64,000 nt of DNA from Paludibacteraceae bacterium (GCA_017457295.1 JAFTHS010000013.1:1-64000); one strand, 5' to 3'; shown: positions 1-7,825, counted from the first letter of the stretch. Program-made: numbers and translations. Notes: generated by a model not told the origin, from the letters alone.

Positions 1-66
1 GATACCTTTCTTTGTAAAAGCTCCGTGTACTTCACGGACTGGGTGTTCTAATTTTATCTCTGCCAT
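1..66 (-). CDS. 5' end of an unidentified gene (truncated by window edge)
   Basis: An ATG at 66 on the minus strand opens a frame of 22 codons that runs off the window edge without a stop. The peptide begins MAEIKLEHPVREVHG and is basic. It has no signal peptide and is too short for me to name. A well-formed promoter on the same strand (-7 TATCTTTG, -33 TTTG, 20-bp spacer, 287-318) lies about 220 bases upstream. The gene would therefore have a long leader that contains two short tandem repeat arrays. Function unknown. Confidence 0.55.
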   Translation of the reverse strand, partial: MAEIKLEHPVREVHGAFTKKGI

Positions 67-99
67 ATTTAGTTGATGTTTTAATAATCTTGGCTGATT

Positions 100-143
100 A
101 ACCTACTAATCACCTACTAATAACCTACTAATCACCTACTATT
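100..143. repeat. Array A: four 11-bp tandem units
   Basis: Four contiguous 11-mers alternate aacctactaat / cacctactaat / aacctactaat / cacctactatt. The period is exactly 11, and odd and even units differ at the first base. On the other strand the units read AGTAGGTTATT / AGTAGGTGATT, sharing GGTTATT with arrays B and D. The array lies in the presumed transcribed leader of the minus-strand edge gene. Confidence 0.85.
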
Positions 144-189
144 GATAGTGTGCAAGATGCTAATTGAAGCTTTGAAATGGCGAAATGAT

Positions 190-282
190 GGGTGTAAATA
201 GTAGTAATAGGTGGAAATAGTAGAAGTTAGTAGTAAAGTCGTAGTAGTTAGTAGTAAAGTCGTAGTAGTTAGTAGTAAATCG
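190..282. repeat. Array A2: 21-bp (11+10) tandem repeat
   Basis: The 21-bp unit gtagtaaagtc+gtagtagtta occurs at 230-250 and 251-271 and a third partial copy follows at 272-282. Looser copies (gtgtaaatagtagtaatag, gtggaaatagtagaagtta) precede it from about 190. It is GTAGT-rich and resembles the reverse complement of array A, so the two may be diverged halves of one element. Confidence 0.7.
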
Positions 283-286
283 AGTG

Positions 287-318
287 CAAAGATACGGGAA
301 TTTTTTCAAAAAAACAAA
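287..318 (-). promoter_or_regulatory. Promoter of the edge gene
   Basis: On the minus strand a -33 TTTG (315-318) is followed after exactly 20 bases by a -7 TATCTTTG (287-294), the Bacteroidetes primary-sigma pattern. It points at the minus-strand gene starting at 66 and implies a leader of about 210 nt containing arrays A and A2. Confidence 0.65.
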
Positions 319-380
319 TGAAAAGAGCAAAAAGGTTTGAGATGGCTTGATTTTTGTAGTGTGGTAGGTAGAAATACTAA

Positions 381-632
381 ATGATTATTGCTATGATTAA
401 AATGACTGTTACAGATACAGAGATTCTTGCTACGGAAGAAGGCCAGTTGCTGGGTAAGATAGAGTTTACGTTATTAGACAATAAAATGACTATCTTGCAT
501 ACGTATGCCTACGAGAGTGGGCGAGGGATAGGAACGCTGCTAATGGGACATGCGGTAAAATGGGCGAACGAAAATAATTATACGATAAATCCCGTTTGCT
601 CCTTTGCACAAAAATATCTATCTATATTTTGA
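381..632 (+). CDS. Small GNAT-family N-acetyltransferase (COG2388/YjdJ type)
   Basis: An 83-residue single-domain protein with the acetyl-CoA loop of GNAT enzymes, GRGIGT at residues 47-52, and the NPxC motif typical of the small COG2388 (YjdJ) group at 70-73. It starts within a very short core beta-hairpin and ends soon after the motif. Family members usually carry a few more residues, so the C-terminus looks slightly short. Methionines at residues 5 and 8 are alternative starts and no ribosome site decides between them. COG2388 proteins have no well-established substrate. It stands alone between array A2 and an acyltransferase gene. Confidence 0.7.
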   Translation: MIIAMIKMTVTDTEILATEEGQLLGKIEFTLLDNKMTILHTYAYESGRGIGTLLMGHAVKWANENNYTINPVCSFAQKYLSIF

Positions 633-714
633 TTGGTGTACTTATTGTTTAGATTTATCTGCCAAAAGCAAACAAATCTCCAAATATTGATTTCTATACT
701 TTAGACTTTGTAAA

Positions 715-746
715 TTTGCATAAGTCAAATATTTGTTGTACCTTTG
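715..746 (+). promoter_or_regulatory. Promoter of the acyltransferase gene
   Basis: The -33 TTTG (715-718) and -7 TACCTTTG (739-746) are separated by 20 bases. The -7 box overlaps an upstream in-frame TTG at 733, so that codon cannot be the start and the ATG at 763 is chosen. Confidence 0.8.
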
Positions 747-762
747 TACACTTTTACGAAGA

Positions 763-1809
763 ATGCCTCAAAATAGAAACTCCAATATCGAACTCCTACG
801 CATCGTGTGTATGCTGATGGTAGTGGTGCTACATTTTAATAATAATGGAGCCAATACGGGCATTGTAAACATGCCAGAACTATTGACAGTACGCCTAACA
901 TGGGGCTTCTTGGTAGAGTCATTCTGTATTGTAGCAGTGAATTGTTTTGTGCTCATTTCTGGATACTTTGCCATCAAACTCAAATGGCGCTCCATGCTCA
1001 AGTTTTATTTGCAATGCTTCTTTATAGGATTGTTTTCTTATTTGGCATATGTGGGCATATGTGGTGGATTTTCATGGCAGGTTTTAGCGGAGCTATTGTT
1101 GGCATTTACGCATAATGGATGGTGGTTTGTGGTGTCTTACGTCGGCTTGATGTTGCTTTCTCCATTACTGAACAAGGCGGTAGATAGTATGACATGCAAA
1201 CAACTGTTGCATAGTGTATTGCTGTTTTCGCTGGTAATTCTCTATTTGGGTTGGTATCAGAAAGTAGAACCTACTAATAGTGGTTGCTCGTTGATAAGTT
1301 TCGTATGGATTTATTTGATAGGACGCTATATAGGCAAGCATATGACATTAGATTACATTCGTAGCTATCGATGGATATGGTTGGGTGGCTATTTGCTATC
1401 ATGCTTGTCCTTGTTTGGATTAATTATGTTTCGCTATCATTTCTCTATTGAGATGCATTATCCGCTTGATTACAATAATCCATTGGTAGTGATTGCTGCA
1501 ATAATGTTGCTATTGTTCTTCTTGTCTTGGAGTTTCCAAAGCAAGGCAATAAATTGGATGGCAAGTTCTGTATTCGCAGCATATCTATTACAAGAGAGTT
1601 GTTACTTGGGACATGAATGGCTATATCCTCAGATGCGTGAGATGTTTGCATATATTCCAGATGGTTGGCGTATATTGATGCTCCTAGGAGTTAGTGTGGC
1701 ATTTGTGTTGCTTAGTATTATGATAGACAAATTATTAAGCATGTTGTCGTATGGCATATTGAACGTATATGATAGGTGCTGTGTATCGAAGGATTGTCAA
1801 GTAATATAA
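763..1809 (+). CDS. Membrane acyltransferase (acyltransferase-3 / OafA-like)
   Basis: A 348-residue polytopic membrane protein of the acyltransferase-3 family, which moves acetyl or other acyl groups onto exported sugars or lipids. The N-terminus has the family signature: NIELLR, then a hydrophobic helix ending in the conserved histidine of VVLHF. About ten hydrophobic segments follow. The start at 763 is supported by the promoter, which covers the upstream alternative. It is separated from the downstream queuosine gene by 23 bases and may be cotranscribed with it. The acceptor cannot be read from sequence. A second family member lies in the polysaccharide locus at 36392-37369. Confidence 0.85.
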   Translation: MPQNRNSNIELLRIVCMLMVVVLHFNNNGANTGIVNMPELLTVRLTWGFLVESFCIVAVNCFVLISGYFAIKLKWRSMLKFYLQCFFIGLFSYLAYVGICGGFSWQVLAELLLAFTHNGWWFVVSYVGLMLLSPLLNKAVDSMTCKQLLHSVLLFSLVILYLGWYQKVEPTNSGCSLISFVWIYLIGRYIGKHMTLDYIRSYRWIWLGGYLLSCLSLFGLIMFRYHFSIEMHYPLDYNNPLVVIAAIMLLLFFLSWSFQSKAINWMASSVFAAYLLQESCYLGHEWLYPQMREMFAYIPDGWRILMLLGVSVAFVLLSIMIDKLLSMLSYGILNVYDRCCVSKDCQVI

Positions 1810-1832
1810 AATTAATAAATATAAATTAGTTT

Positions 1833-2507
1833 ATGGAAAATAAGGTAGCGGAAAACCCTTTCAAAAACCGCGGCTTAAAGCCGATCAATAATACTTCGTT
1901 TATTGTAGTAACTGCATTATTTGTGACGCTGTATGTGGTGTCCAATATCATGGCAGTGAAAGTAATTGGTCTTTGGAATCTGTTTTATTTTGATGCGGGA
2001 ACGATTACTTTCCCGTTTGCATACATGTTAGGCGATGTGCTGACCGAGATTTGGGGATATAAGACAGCACGAAAAGTTATCTTTACTACATTTCTATGCA
2101 ATATCGTTGTAGTAATCTGCACGCAGATTGGTGTATGGCTGCCATCGCCTGATTATCTGGATGTTACAGCACAAGCGTATAATACGATGTTTAGTTATGT
2201 GCCTCGTATAGTAGTAGCGTCATTGACAGGATTCCTCTTAGGTGAATTGTCCAATGCATGGCTAATGGAGAAGATTAAGAAATGGACAGCAGGCAAACGC
2301 TTGTGGGTGCGAACAATAGGTAGTTCGGCAGTGGCGTATGTGTTTGACTCTCTGCCATTTGTGCTGATTGCTTTTGCAGGAACCGTCTCTGCACGCGATT
2401 TAATGTTGATGATAGCATTCCAGTATGTGTCGAAGTTGCTGATAGAGGCAGTGTTCGGTACACCGATGGCGTATGCGGTGATTTCTGCGATACGGAAAAG
2501 GTTATAG
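1833..2507 (+). CDS. yhhQ: Queuosine-precursor transporter (YhhQ/QPTR, VUT family)
   Basis: A 224-residue integral membrane protein of the VUT_1 family (COG1738). In E. coli YhhQ imports preQ0 and preQ1, and related QPTR proteins take up queuine. The sequence has about six hydrophobic segments and the family region FDAGTITFPFAYMLGDVLTEIWGY, written here as FDAGTITFPF followed by GDVLTEIWGY (about residues 50-73). Length is normal for the family. The next gene, 53 bases downstream, is a radical SAM protein resembling QueL, which supports a role in queuine or preQ salvage for tRNA modification. Which base is transported cannot be told from sequence. Confidence 0.85.
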   Translation: MENKVAENPFKNRGLKPINNTSFIVVTALFVTLYVVSNIMAVKVIGLWNLFYFDAGTITFPFAYMLGDVLTEIWGYKTARKVIFTTFLCNIVVVICTQIGVWLPSPDYLDVTAQAYNTMFSYVPRIVVASLTGFLLGELSNAWLMEKIKKWTAGKRLWVRTIGSSAVAYVFDSLPFVLIAFAGTVSARDLMLMIAFQYVSKLLIEAVFGTPMAYAVISAIRKRL

Positions 2508-2560
2508 GATATAGGACGCTTCGCTATTGGACGCGGCAGAGCCGCTATAGGAGATAGGTT
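2508..2560. repeat. Short palindromic spacer between transporter and radical SAM gene
   Basis: The 53-base spacer holds a perfect small hairpin (GCGGC-aga-GCCGC) flanked by repeated ATAGGA and GATAGG words (tataggatatagg, ctataggagatagg). It looks like a small dispersed palindrome rather than a terminator, since no T-run follows. Confidence 0.4.
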
Positions 2561-3244
2561 ATGGAAAGATACGCGTTGATAGATACTGTGTTACCTCGGG
2601 AGTTTGTGCTGTTGCAAGGGACGGGGTGTAAGTGGAAGAAATGTACTTTCTGCGACTATCATGAGGATGTGAGTGATGATCCCTTTGCAGTCAATAGAGA
2701 GGTGTTGTCACAAGTGCAGGGTGTGTATGGGGTGTTGGATGTGATTAACTCTGGGTCGGCAATGGAGTTGGATGAGCGGACGTTGGGAATGATTAAGGAA
2801 GTGGTGAAAGAGAAGAATATTCATACGCTCTGGTTTGAAGCGCACTATATGTATCGAAAACAATTGGCGAAGTTTGCAGAGCAATTTGATGAGGTAGAGG
2901 TGAAGTTTCGCTGTGGGGTAGAGAGTTTTGATGGGCAGTTGCGTAAGCAATGGAAGAAAGGTGTTGCCGCGAATGTTACGGTGGCGGATGTGGCGAAGCA
3001 TTTTCAAGGAGTGTGTCTGTTGTGTTGCACGAAAGGCGATACTAAAGAAAGGATATTGAGGGACATCGCATTGGCGGAGCAGTATTTTGAATATGCGAGC
3101 GTGAATGTGTTCTGCGAGAATAGTACCTCAGTCAAGCGGGATAATGACTTGGCGAAATGGTTTGTAGAGGAAGTGTATCCGACATTGAAACAATCAAAGA
3201 AAATAGAGATATTAATTAACAATACAGATTTAGGAGTAGGATGA
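2561..3244 (+). CDS. Radical SAM protein resembling queuine lyase QueL
   Basis: A 227-residue protein with an iron-sulfur motif near the N-terminus: C23, C28 and C31 in GTGCKWKKCTFCDY. The spacing is Cx4Cx2C, unlike the canonical Cx3Cx2C of radical SAM enzymes. I checked the codons and see no frameshift. QueL enzymes, described from gut clostridia, convert queuine to preQ1 and form a separate radical SAM subgroup. The short length, the LLQGTGC context and the position directly behind a queuosine-precursor transporter all fit. The assignment rests on recall and context. A different small radical SAM enzyme is possible. It ends in an ATGA overlap with holA. Confidence 0.55.
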   Translation: MERYALIDTVLPREFVLLQGTGCKWKKCTFCDYHEDVSDDPFAVNREVLSQVQGVYGVLDVINSGSAMELDERTLGMIKEVVKEKNIHTLWFEAHYMYRKQLAKFAEQFDEVEVKFRCGVESFDGQLRKQWKKGVAANVTVADVAKHFQGVCLLCCTKGDTKERILRDIALAEQYFEYASVNVFCENSTSVKRDNDLAKWFVEEVYPTLKQSKKIEILINNTDLGVG

Positions 3245-4278
3245 AGTACGAAGAAGCGATGATTGGTTTGAAGCAGGGCAAGTATGCACCTGCGTACATG
3301 CTTTGTGGAAAAGAACCTTATTATATAGATAAGGTGGCAGAGTATATTGAGCAGAATGTGTTGGATGAAATGGCGCGTGAGTTTGATCAAACAATCATCT
3401 ATGGCAAGGATTTGAGCGGTGGCGATGTGTCGCCTGTAATTGGTGCGGCACGCGGGTTTGCAATGATGGGCGGATATAAAGTAATCATTGTGAAAGAGGC
3501 ACAGAACATCAAGAAATGGGATGCATTAGCGATGTATATGGATAATCCACAGCCATCGACGATATTAGTGTTCTGCTATAAATACGGTTCGCCAGATAAA
3601 CGATTGAACCTGTTTAAGAACTGGGAGAAGAAGGGTGGCATATTGATGGAGTCAGAACCATTGCGTGATTATCAAGTAGAGAAATGGATTCGTGACTATG
3701 TGGCACAACGCAATGCAGAGCTAAAAGCTAATGGCGATGAGGTACGAATAGATGAAAAGGTGACAAAGATCCTTGCCGATAGTATTGGTACGGATTTGAC
3801 ACAAATTGTGGGAGCGTTGCAGAAGTTGATTGACGGTCGTCCCGAGGGAGTGAAAGTGATTGATGCTGCTTTGGTGGAGCGTAATATCGGTATATCGAAG
3901 GATTTTAATGTGTTTGAGTTGCAAGATGCATTGATTAAAGGGGATGTGGTTAAAGCCAATCGTATCACGCAGTACTTTGCGTCGGCTAAGGAACACCCAA
4001 TGGTGAAAGAGTTGGGAATATTGTATGGCTTCTTTGCTAACTTGATGATTTATCACTACCTACCCGATAAGAGTGATCGAGTAGCGGCTAGTGCGTTGGG
4101 TGTGTCGCCGTTTTTTGTGAAGGATTATGCGGCAGCAGCACGCCGATTCTCTGCGGGCAAAACCTTTGCTATCATTGGCTATTTCCGTGAGATAGATGCG
4201 CGATTGAAGGGTATAAATAATCCGAGTGCGAAGGATTCGGACCTGTGGAAAGAACTAATTTATAAGATTTTGCATTAA
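3241..4278 (+). CDS. holA: DNA polymerase III subunit delta
   Basis: A 345-residue protein matching the clamp-loader delta subunit, which opens the beta sliding clamp during replication. It begins with the HolA N-terminal fold (PAYMLCGKEPYYIDK, about residues 16-30), continues with the FDQTIIYGKD strand and the AAA+-like middle region ending in ILVFCYKYGSPDKR, and has the C-terminal helical region with the ISKDFNVFEL motif (about 219-228). Length is normal. The ATG overlaps the stop of the preceding radical SAM gene by four bases, so the two are translationally coupled. The link to queuosine genes is probably only positional. Confidence 0.9.
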   Translation: MKYEEAMIGLKQGKYAPAYMLCGKEPYYIDKVAEYIEQNVLDEMAREFDQTIIYGKDLSGGDVSPVIGAARGFAMMGGYKVIIVKEAQNIKKWDALAMYMDNPQPSTILVFCYKYGSPDKRLNLFKNWEKKGGILMESEPLRDYQVEKWIRDYVAQRNAELKANGDEVRIDEKVTKILADSIGTDLTQIVGALQKLIDGRPEGVKVIDAALVERNIGISKDFNVFELQDALIKGDVVKANRITQYFASAKEHPMVKELGILYGFFANLMIYHYLPDKSDRVAASALGVSPFFVKDYAAAARRFSAGKTFAIIGYFREIDARLKGINNPSAKDSDLWKELIYKILH

Positions 4279-4281
4279 ATA

Positions 4282-4313
4282 TTTGTTCGTTTCAGAAAAA
4301 TATAGTACCTTTG
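4282..4313 (+). promoter_or_regulatory. Promoter of metK
   Basis: The -33 TTTG (4282-4285) and -7 TACCTTTG (4306-4313) are 20 bases apart, immediately after holA. Transcription would begin near 4320 and give a leader of about 115 nt before metK. Confidence 0.85.
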
Positions 4314-4328
4314 CATTCGATTTCGAAA

Positions 4329-4382
4329 AGAGGATAAATTTGACTGCTTGCGACCTCTATAAAATAATGCTAAAAACTTGTT
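4329..4382 (+). promoter_or_regulatory. Candidate SAM-II riboswitch aptamer upstream of metK
   Basis: Stem P1 is AGAGG (4329-4333) pairing with CCTCT (4354-4358). Its loop contains ATTTGACTGCTTGCGA and the 3' tail reads ATAAAATAATGCTAAAAA. Both segments line up with SAM-II (metA) elements as I remember them: a loop with UUUAACC...UUGCAA and a tail with AUAAAUG..GCUAAAAA that folds back as a pseudoknot. The position directly in front of S-adenosylmethionine synthetase fits feedback by SAM. I could not run a covariance search. Confidence 0.7.
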
Positions 4383-4384
4383 TT

Positions 4385-4419
4385 CCACAAGACCCAAACA
4401 GTCGCTTGTGGATTTTTTT
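4385..4419 (+). terminator. Regulated terminator in the metK leader
   Basis: CCACAAG (4385-4391) pairs with CTTGTGG (4405-4411), and seven T residues follow at 4413-4419, 17 bases before the metK start. CTTG at 4377-4380, next to the aptamer tail, can instead pair with CAAG at 4388-4391 and break the terminator stem. This is the expected geometry for an expression platform in which ligand-bound aptamer frees the terminator. Confidence 0.75.
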
Positions 4420-4436
4420 GACCCTAACAATAGAAA

Positions 4437-5681
4437 ATGAACTACTTATTTACATCCGAGAGTGTCAGTGAAGGACACCCAGACAAAGTGGCGGATCAAA
4501 TCAGTGACGCCATCCTAGACCAATTCTTGGCATTAGACCCTAACTCACACGTGGCGTGCGAGACTATGGTAACCACAGGACAAGTGATTGTGGCAGGTGA
4601 AGTGTCAAGCGAGAAATATGTGGATATCCAAAGCACCGTGCGTAAAACTATCGCAGAGATTGGCTACACCAAGTCTGCCTACAAGTTCGAAGCAGAGAGT
4701 TGTGGCATATTGACCGCTTTGCACGAGCAGAGTGCAGATATTGCACGTGGCGTGAAAGGTCAAGGAACGGAGAATGTGGGTGAGCAAGGTGCAGGCGACC
4801 AAGGAATGATGTTCGGTTATGCCAGTGATGAAACCGAGAACTATATGCCTCTGACCCTCGACTTGGCACACACCTTAGTATATACGCTCGCGCGTGTACG
4901 CAAAGAGGGCGAGGAGATGTTGTACCTCCGTCCTGACTCCAAGAGCCAAGTGACTATGGAGTATAGCGAAGAGGGCGAACCACTGCGTATTGATACCATT
5001 GTAGTAAGTACCCAACACGACGAGGAGGCTACTCAAGAGCAGATAAAAGCAGATATCCAGCGCGTACTGTTGCCTCGCGTAGCCAAACGCGATGCACGTT
5101 ATGCCGAGCTATTGAAAGGTGACTTCAAGTTGCTTGTCAATCCTACAGGTAACTTCGTTATCGGGGGACCTCACGGCGATACAGGTCTAACAGGGCGCAA
5201 AATAATCGTGGATACCTACGGAGGTCGCGGAGCTCATGGCGGTGGTGCTTTCTCAGGCAAGGACCCATCAAAGGTGGACCGTTCTGCTGCATATGCGGCA
5301 CGTTGGATTGCGAAGAATATGGTGGCAGCAGGTGTGGCAAAAGAGGTCTTGGTACAAATCAGTTATGCGATTGGCGTGGCACAGCCCGTTAGTGTGTGCG
5401 TGAATACCTATGGTACCGCAAAAGTAGCATTGAGCGATGGTGAGATTGCAAAGAAAGTGAGCGAGATGTTCGATTTGCGTCCACAAGGCATTATCGAGGC
5501 ACTTAAGTTGAAGCAGCCAATGTACGAGGAAACCGCTCGCTATGGACACATGGGACGCACGAACGAGGTAGTGAAGAAGCAGTTTGTAGATAACGGTCAA
5601 GTGATTGAGCGCGAGGTAGAGTTGTTTACTTGGGAGAAATTGGACAAAGTGGCTGAAATTAAACAAGCATTTGGATTATGA
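4437..5681 (+). CDS. metK: S-adenosylmethionine synthetase
   Basis: Makes S-adenosylmethionine from methionine and ATP in the cytoplasm. The 414-residue sequence has GHPDK at 13-17 with the catalytic histidine at 14, the ATP-binding GAGDQG at 118-123, and the P-loop-like GGGAFSGKD at 268-276. It is slightly longer than the E. coli enzyme, as is normal in Bacteroidetes. The start follows the riboswitch/terminator leader. The stop overlaps the lspA start (ATGA), so lspA is translationally coupled. A longer upstream frame in another phase (4283-4471) lies over the regulatory leader and is not a gene. Confidence 0.97.
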   Translation: MNYLFTSESVSEGHPDKVADQISDAILDQFLALDPNSHVACETMVTTGQVIVAGEVSSEKYVDIQSTVRKTIAEIGYTKSAYKFEAESCGILTALHEQSADIARGVKGQGTENVGEQGAGDQGMMFGYASDETENYMPLTLDLAHTLVYTLARVRKEGEEMLYLRPDSKSQVTMEYSEEGEPLRIDTIVVSTQHDEEATQEQIKADIQRVLLPRVAKRDARYAELLKGDFKLLVNPTGNFVIGGPHGDTGLTGRKIIVDTYGGRGAHGGGAFSGKDPSKVDRSAAYAARWIAKNMVAAGVAKEVLVQISYAIGVAQPVSVCVNTYGTAKVALSDGEIAKKVSEMFDLRPQGIIEALKLKQPMYEETARYGHMGRTNEVVKKQFVDNGQVIEREVELFTWEKLDKVAEIKQAFGL

Positions 5682-6253
5682 GTAAACTAAAGCAATCATG
5701 GCTTGTGGTGGGCATCGTGCTACTGGCATTGGTGCTCGACCAGGTGTCGAAGGTGTATATCAAGACACATTTTCAGTTGGGCGAGGCACGTGAGGTGTTT
5801 TCGTGGTTTTGGATTGTGTTTGTGGAAAATAACGGTATGGCCTTCGGCATAGAGTGGTTTAGCAAACTGCTGCTGACGTTGTTCCGTATCGTGGCTGTGG
5901 GCGTGCTGGGTTGGTATGTCCATACGATGATTCACAAGCAAGAGGTGCGAGTGGGTTATCTGACGACTATCGCAATGGTGATTGCTGGTGCATTGGGCAA
6001 TATCATTGATTGCGTTTTTTATGGCAAAATATGGGGATATGCAGAATGGTTCCATGGTAAGGTAGTGGATATGCTCTATTTCCCATTGATACGCAATGCT
6101 GCTGGCGAATGCCTCTTCTTTAGACCAGTATTCAATATAGCTGACTCCTTCATTACGGTAGCGGTATTCTTGATTATCATCTTCTATCGCAAAGACTTGG
6201 ATGAAAGCCTGAATCAGATATTTCCAAAGAAAGAAGATAGAAGTGACAAATAG
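5678..6253 (+). CDS. lspA: Lipoprotein signal peptidase (signal peptidase II)
   Basis: A 191-residue inner-membrane aspartyl protease that removes signal peptides from diacylglyceryl-modified prolipoproteins. Conserved blocks are DQVSK (21-25), NNGMAFG (51-57), GNIIDC with catalytic Asp111, and FNIADS with catalytic Asp156. The region between the two aspartates is longer than in E. coli, which is usual in Bacteroidetes. Four hydrophobic helices are visible. The gene overlaps metK by four bases, and its end overlaps the following lipoprotein gene by 11 bases. Confidence 0.95.
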   Translation: MSKLKQSWLVVGIVLLALVLDQVSKVYIKTHFQLGEAREVFSWFWIVFVENNGMAFGIEWFSKLLLTLFRIVAVGVLGWYVHTMIHKQEVRVGYLTTIAMVIAGALGNIIDCVFYGKIWGYAEWFHGKVVDMLYFPLIRNAAGECLFFRPVFNIADSFITVAVFLIIIFYRKDLDESLNQIFPKKEDRSDK

Positions 6254-6794
6254 AGGAATAAAAATAGTGTGTATTTTGCTGGCGTGTATGGCAATTGTAG
6301 GTTGCCGTCCACGTGGAGTGTTGTCTAATCGTGAAATGCGTGCGGTGTTGTACGATATTCATCGTGCTGATGGTGCTATTCAAGTGGCTGGATATAACTA
6401 TGGACATAATCAGGAACTTTCTGCTTACTACCAATCGGTACTTGATAAGCATGGGATTACTCAAGCGCAATTTGATTCTTCATTGGTTTGGTTTACAGAC
6501 AACCCGCAGATTTTCAATAAGATTTATCCTAATGTAATCGAGCGTCTTCAAGCAGATATGGACCGTGAGGAGGCATTACGTGATGAACGTATTGCAAAAA
6601 TGAGGGACTCTAAAAAGATTAGTAAATTAGGAGAAAATAACACTGCGGAAATTGTCACACAACCTCTTCGGCATTATAAGGAAGTACAAAAAGAATACGT
6701 ATATGGCATAGAAAATCCATGGAAAGAATGGCTACCTATGGAATTTTGCGAAAAAAATGTCATAATATTTGGTCAATTGGAAAAAAAGTTGTAA
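6243..6794 (+). CDS. DUF4296 domain lipoprotein
   Basis: A 183-residue predicted lipoprotein: hydrophobic signal with lipobox ending at Cys21 (IVGC), then the DUF4296 helical region (MRAVLYDIHRADGA, about 33-46). The family has no known function and is common in Bacteroidetes next to lspA. I chose the GTG at 6243, which overlaps the end of lspA. No ATG gives a full signal peptide. The gene's last bases carry the rplM promoter (6768-6798). Its substrate relation to LspA, as a lipoprotein next to its own processing enzyme, is suggestive but may be coincidental. Confidence 0.8.
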   Translation: MTNRGIKIVCILLACMAIVGCRPRGVLSNREMRAVLYDIHRADGAIQVAGYNYGHNQELSAYYQSVLDKHGITQAQFDSSLVWFTDNPQIFNKIYPNVIERLQADMDREEALRDERIAKMRDSKKISKLGENNTAEIVTQPLRHYKEVQKEYVYGIENPWKEWLPMEFCEKNVIIFGQLEKKL

Positions 6795-6798
6795 CTTT
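6768..6798 (+). promoter_or_regulatory. Promoter of the rplM-rpsI operon
   Basis: The -33 TTTG lies within the longer word ATATTTGGTCA (6766-6776), and the -7 box is TAACTTTG at 6791-6798 with a 19-base spacer. The promoter sits inside the 3' end of the DUF4296 gene. The same extended -33 word precedes rpmB and tRNA-Lys. Confidence 0.85.
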
Positions 6799-6804
6799 GC
6801 ACGC

Positions 6805-6956
6805 TTTTTCGGGCAATTAGGTTTTGACTCCTTATGAACCCTTAAAAAGTTGAACTTTTAAAACTTTATTTATATTAATTCGCTATGTTGGGCAGTTGTG
6901 GCTCGAGAGTGGGCGCGTAAAGTGGTCTGTCGGCATGGTCAAAACAAAAAAAACAA
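6805..6956 (+). promoter_or_regulatory. Structured 5' leader of rplM (candidate ribosomal-protein leader)
   Basis: The roughly 150-nt leader is closed by a perfect 8-bp stem: GTTTTGAC (6820-6827) pairs with GTCAAAAC (6938-6945), 12 bases before the rplM start. Inside is a near-perfect palindrome of TTAAAAAGTT/GAACTTTTAA (6841-6860) and a G-rich segment (GTTGGGCAG...GAGTGGGCG). L13-binding leaders have been proposed in Bacteroidia, and this fits such autoregulation by position. I cannot confirm the motif without a covariance model. Confidence 0.6.
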
Positions 6957-7412
6957 ATGGATACATTAAGTTACAAGACTGTATCAGCTAACAAGGCAAC
7001 CGCTCAAAAGGGCTGGGTTGTAGTTGATGCTGAAGGCCAAGTTCTTGGCCGTATGTGCTCGAAGGTAGCTAAAATCCTTCGTGGTAAGTACAAACCAAAC
7101 TTCACTCCTAATGTGGATTGTGGTGATAATGTGATTATCATCAACGCTGCTAAGGTTGAGCTCACTGGCAACAAGTGGAATGATCGCGTTTATGTTCGCT
7201 ACACTGGTTTTCCAGGTGGTCAACGCGAGATGACTCCTGCGCAAATGTTGGAGAAAGGTGCTGATCGCTTAATCAAGAAAGTGGTTAAGGGTATGCTCCC
7301 TAAGAATCGCCTTGGTCGTCAAATCATTGGCAATCTTTACGTTTTCGAAGGTGCAGAGCACGACAAACAAGCACAACAACCAGTACAAATTGATATCAAC
7401 ACCCTTAAATAA
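6957..7412 (+). CDS. rplM: 50S ribosomal protein L13
   Basis: A 151-residue protein of the large ribosomal subunit. Recognisable L13 segments include GWVVVDAEGQVLGRM (about 19-33) and the MLPKNRLGRQI region (about 112-122). Length is normal. It heads a cluster with rpsI eight bases downstream, the usual L13-S9 pair. Expression is probably driven from the promoter at 6768-6798 through the structured leader. Confidence 0.97.
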   Translation: MDTLSYKTVSANKATAQKGWVVVDAEGQVLGRMCSKVAKILRGKYKPNFTPNVDCGDNVIIINAAKVELTGNKWNDRVYVRYTGFPGGQREMTPAQMLEKGADRLIKKVVKGMLPKNRLGRQIIGNLYVFEGAEHDKQAQQPVQIDINTLK

Positions 7413-7420
7413 TTGAAGAT

Positions 7421-7807
7421 ATGGAAATGATTAATGCATTAGGTCGTCGTAAAGCAGCAGTTGCTCGCGTTTATGTACAAGAAGGTAATGGCAAGATCAC
7501 TATCAATGGTCGTGATTTAGAGGTGTATTTCCCAAGTCCAATTCTTCAATATGTGGTTAAACAACCATTGAACAAGTTGGAGGTTGCAGAGAAATACGAT
7601 ATCAAGGTTAACCTCGATGGTGGTGGCTATAAAGGTCAAGCTGAAGCTTTGCGTCTAGCAATAGCTCGCGCTTTGGTGAAAATCAACCCAGAAGATAAGC
7701 CAGCTCTGAAGGCTGAAGGTTTCATGACACGTGATGCTCGTGAGGTAGAGCGTAAGAAACCAGGTCAACCAAAAGCTCGCAAACACTTCCAATTCAGTAA
7801 ACGTTAA
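7421..7807 (+). CDS. rpsI: 30S ribosomal protein S9
   Basis: A 128-residue small-subunit protein beginning with the S9 pattern NALGRRKAAVARVYV (about 4-18) and ending in the basic tail KPGQPKARKHFQFSKR, whose C-terminal lysine-arginine contacts the P-site tRNA anticodon loop in the family. It is directly downstream of rplM, with an 8-base gap. Confidence 0.97.
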   Translation: MEMINALGRRKAAVARVYVQEGNGKITINGRDLEVYFPSPILQYVVKQPLNKLEVAEKYDIKVNLDGGGYKGQAEALRLAIARALVKINPEDKPALKAEGFMTRDAREVERKKPGQPKARKHFQFSKR

Positions 7808-7825
7808 TATCCAAATAGCAGTGAC

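Noticed and set aside
100..282. CRISPR-like repeats
   Set aside because: Units are only 11-21 bp with no spacers between them and no cas genes nearby. They are tandem, not interspaced.
2561..3244. Frameshift explaining the odd Cys spacing in the radical SAM protein
   Set aside because: The codons around tgt aag tgg aag aaa tgt act ttc tgc read cleanly and the frame is intact for the full length, so the Cx4Cx2C spacing is real in this sequence.
4283..4471. 62-codon open frame before metK
   Set aside because: It covers the metK promoter, the riboswitch-like leader and the terminator, and overlaps the metK start in another phase. The peptide has no family features.
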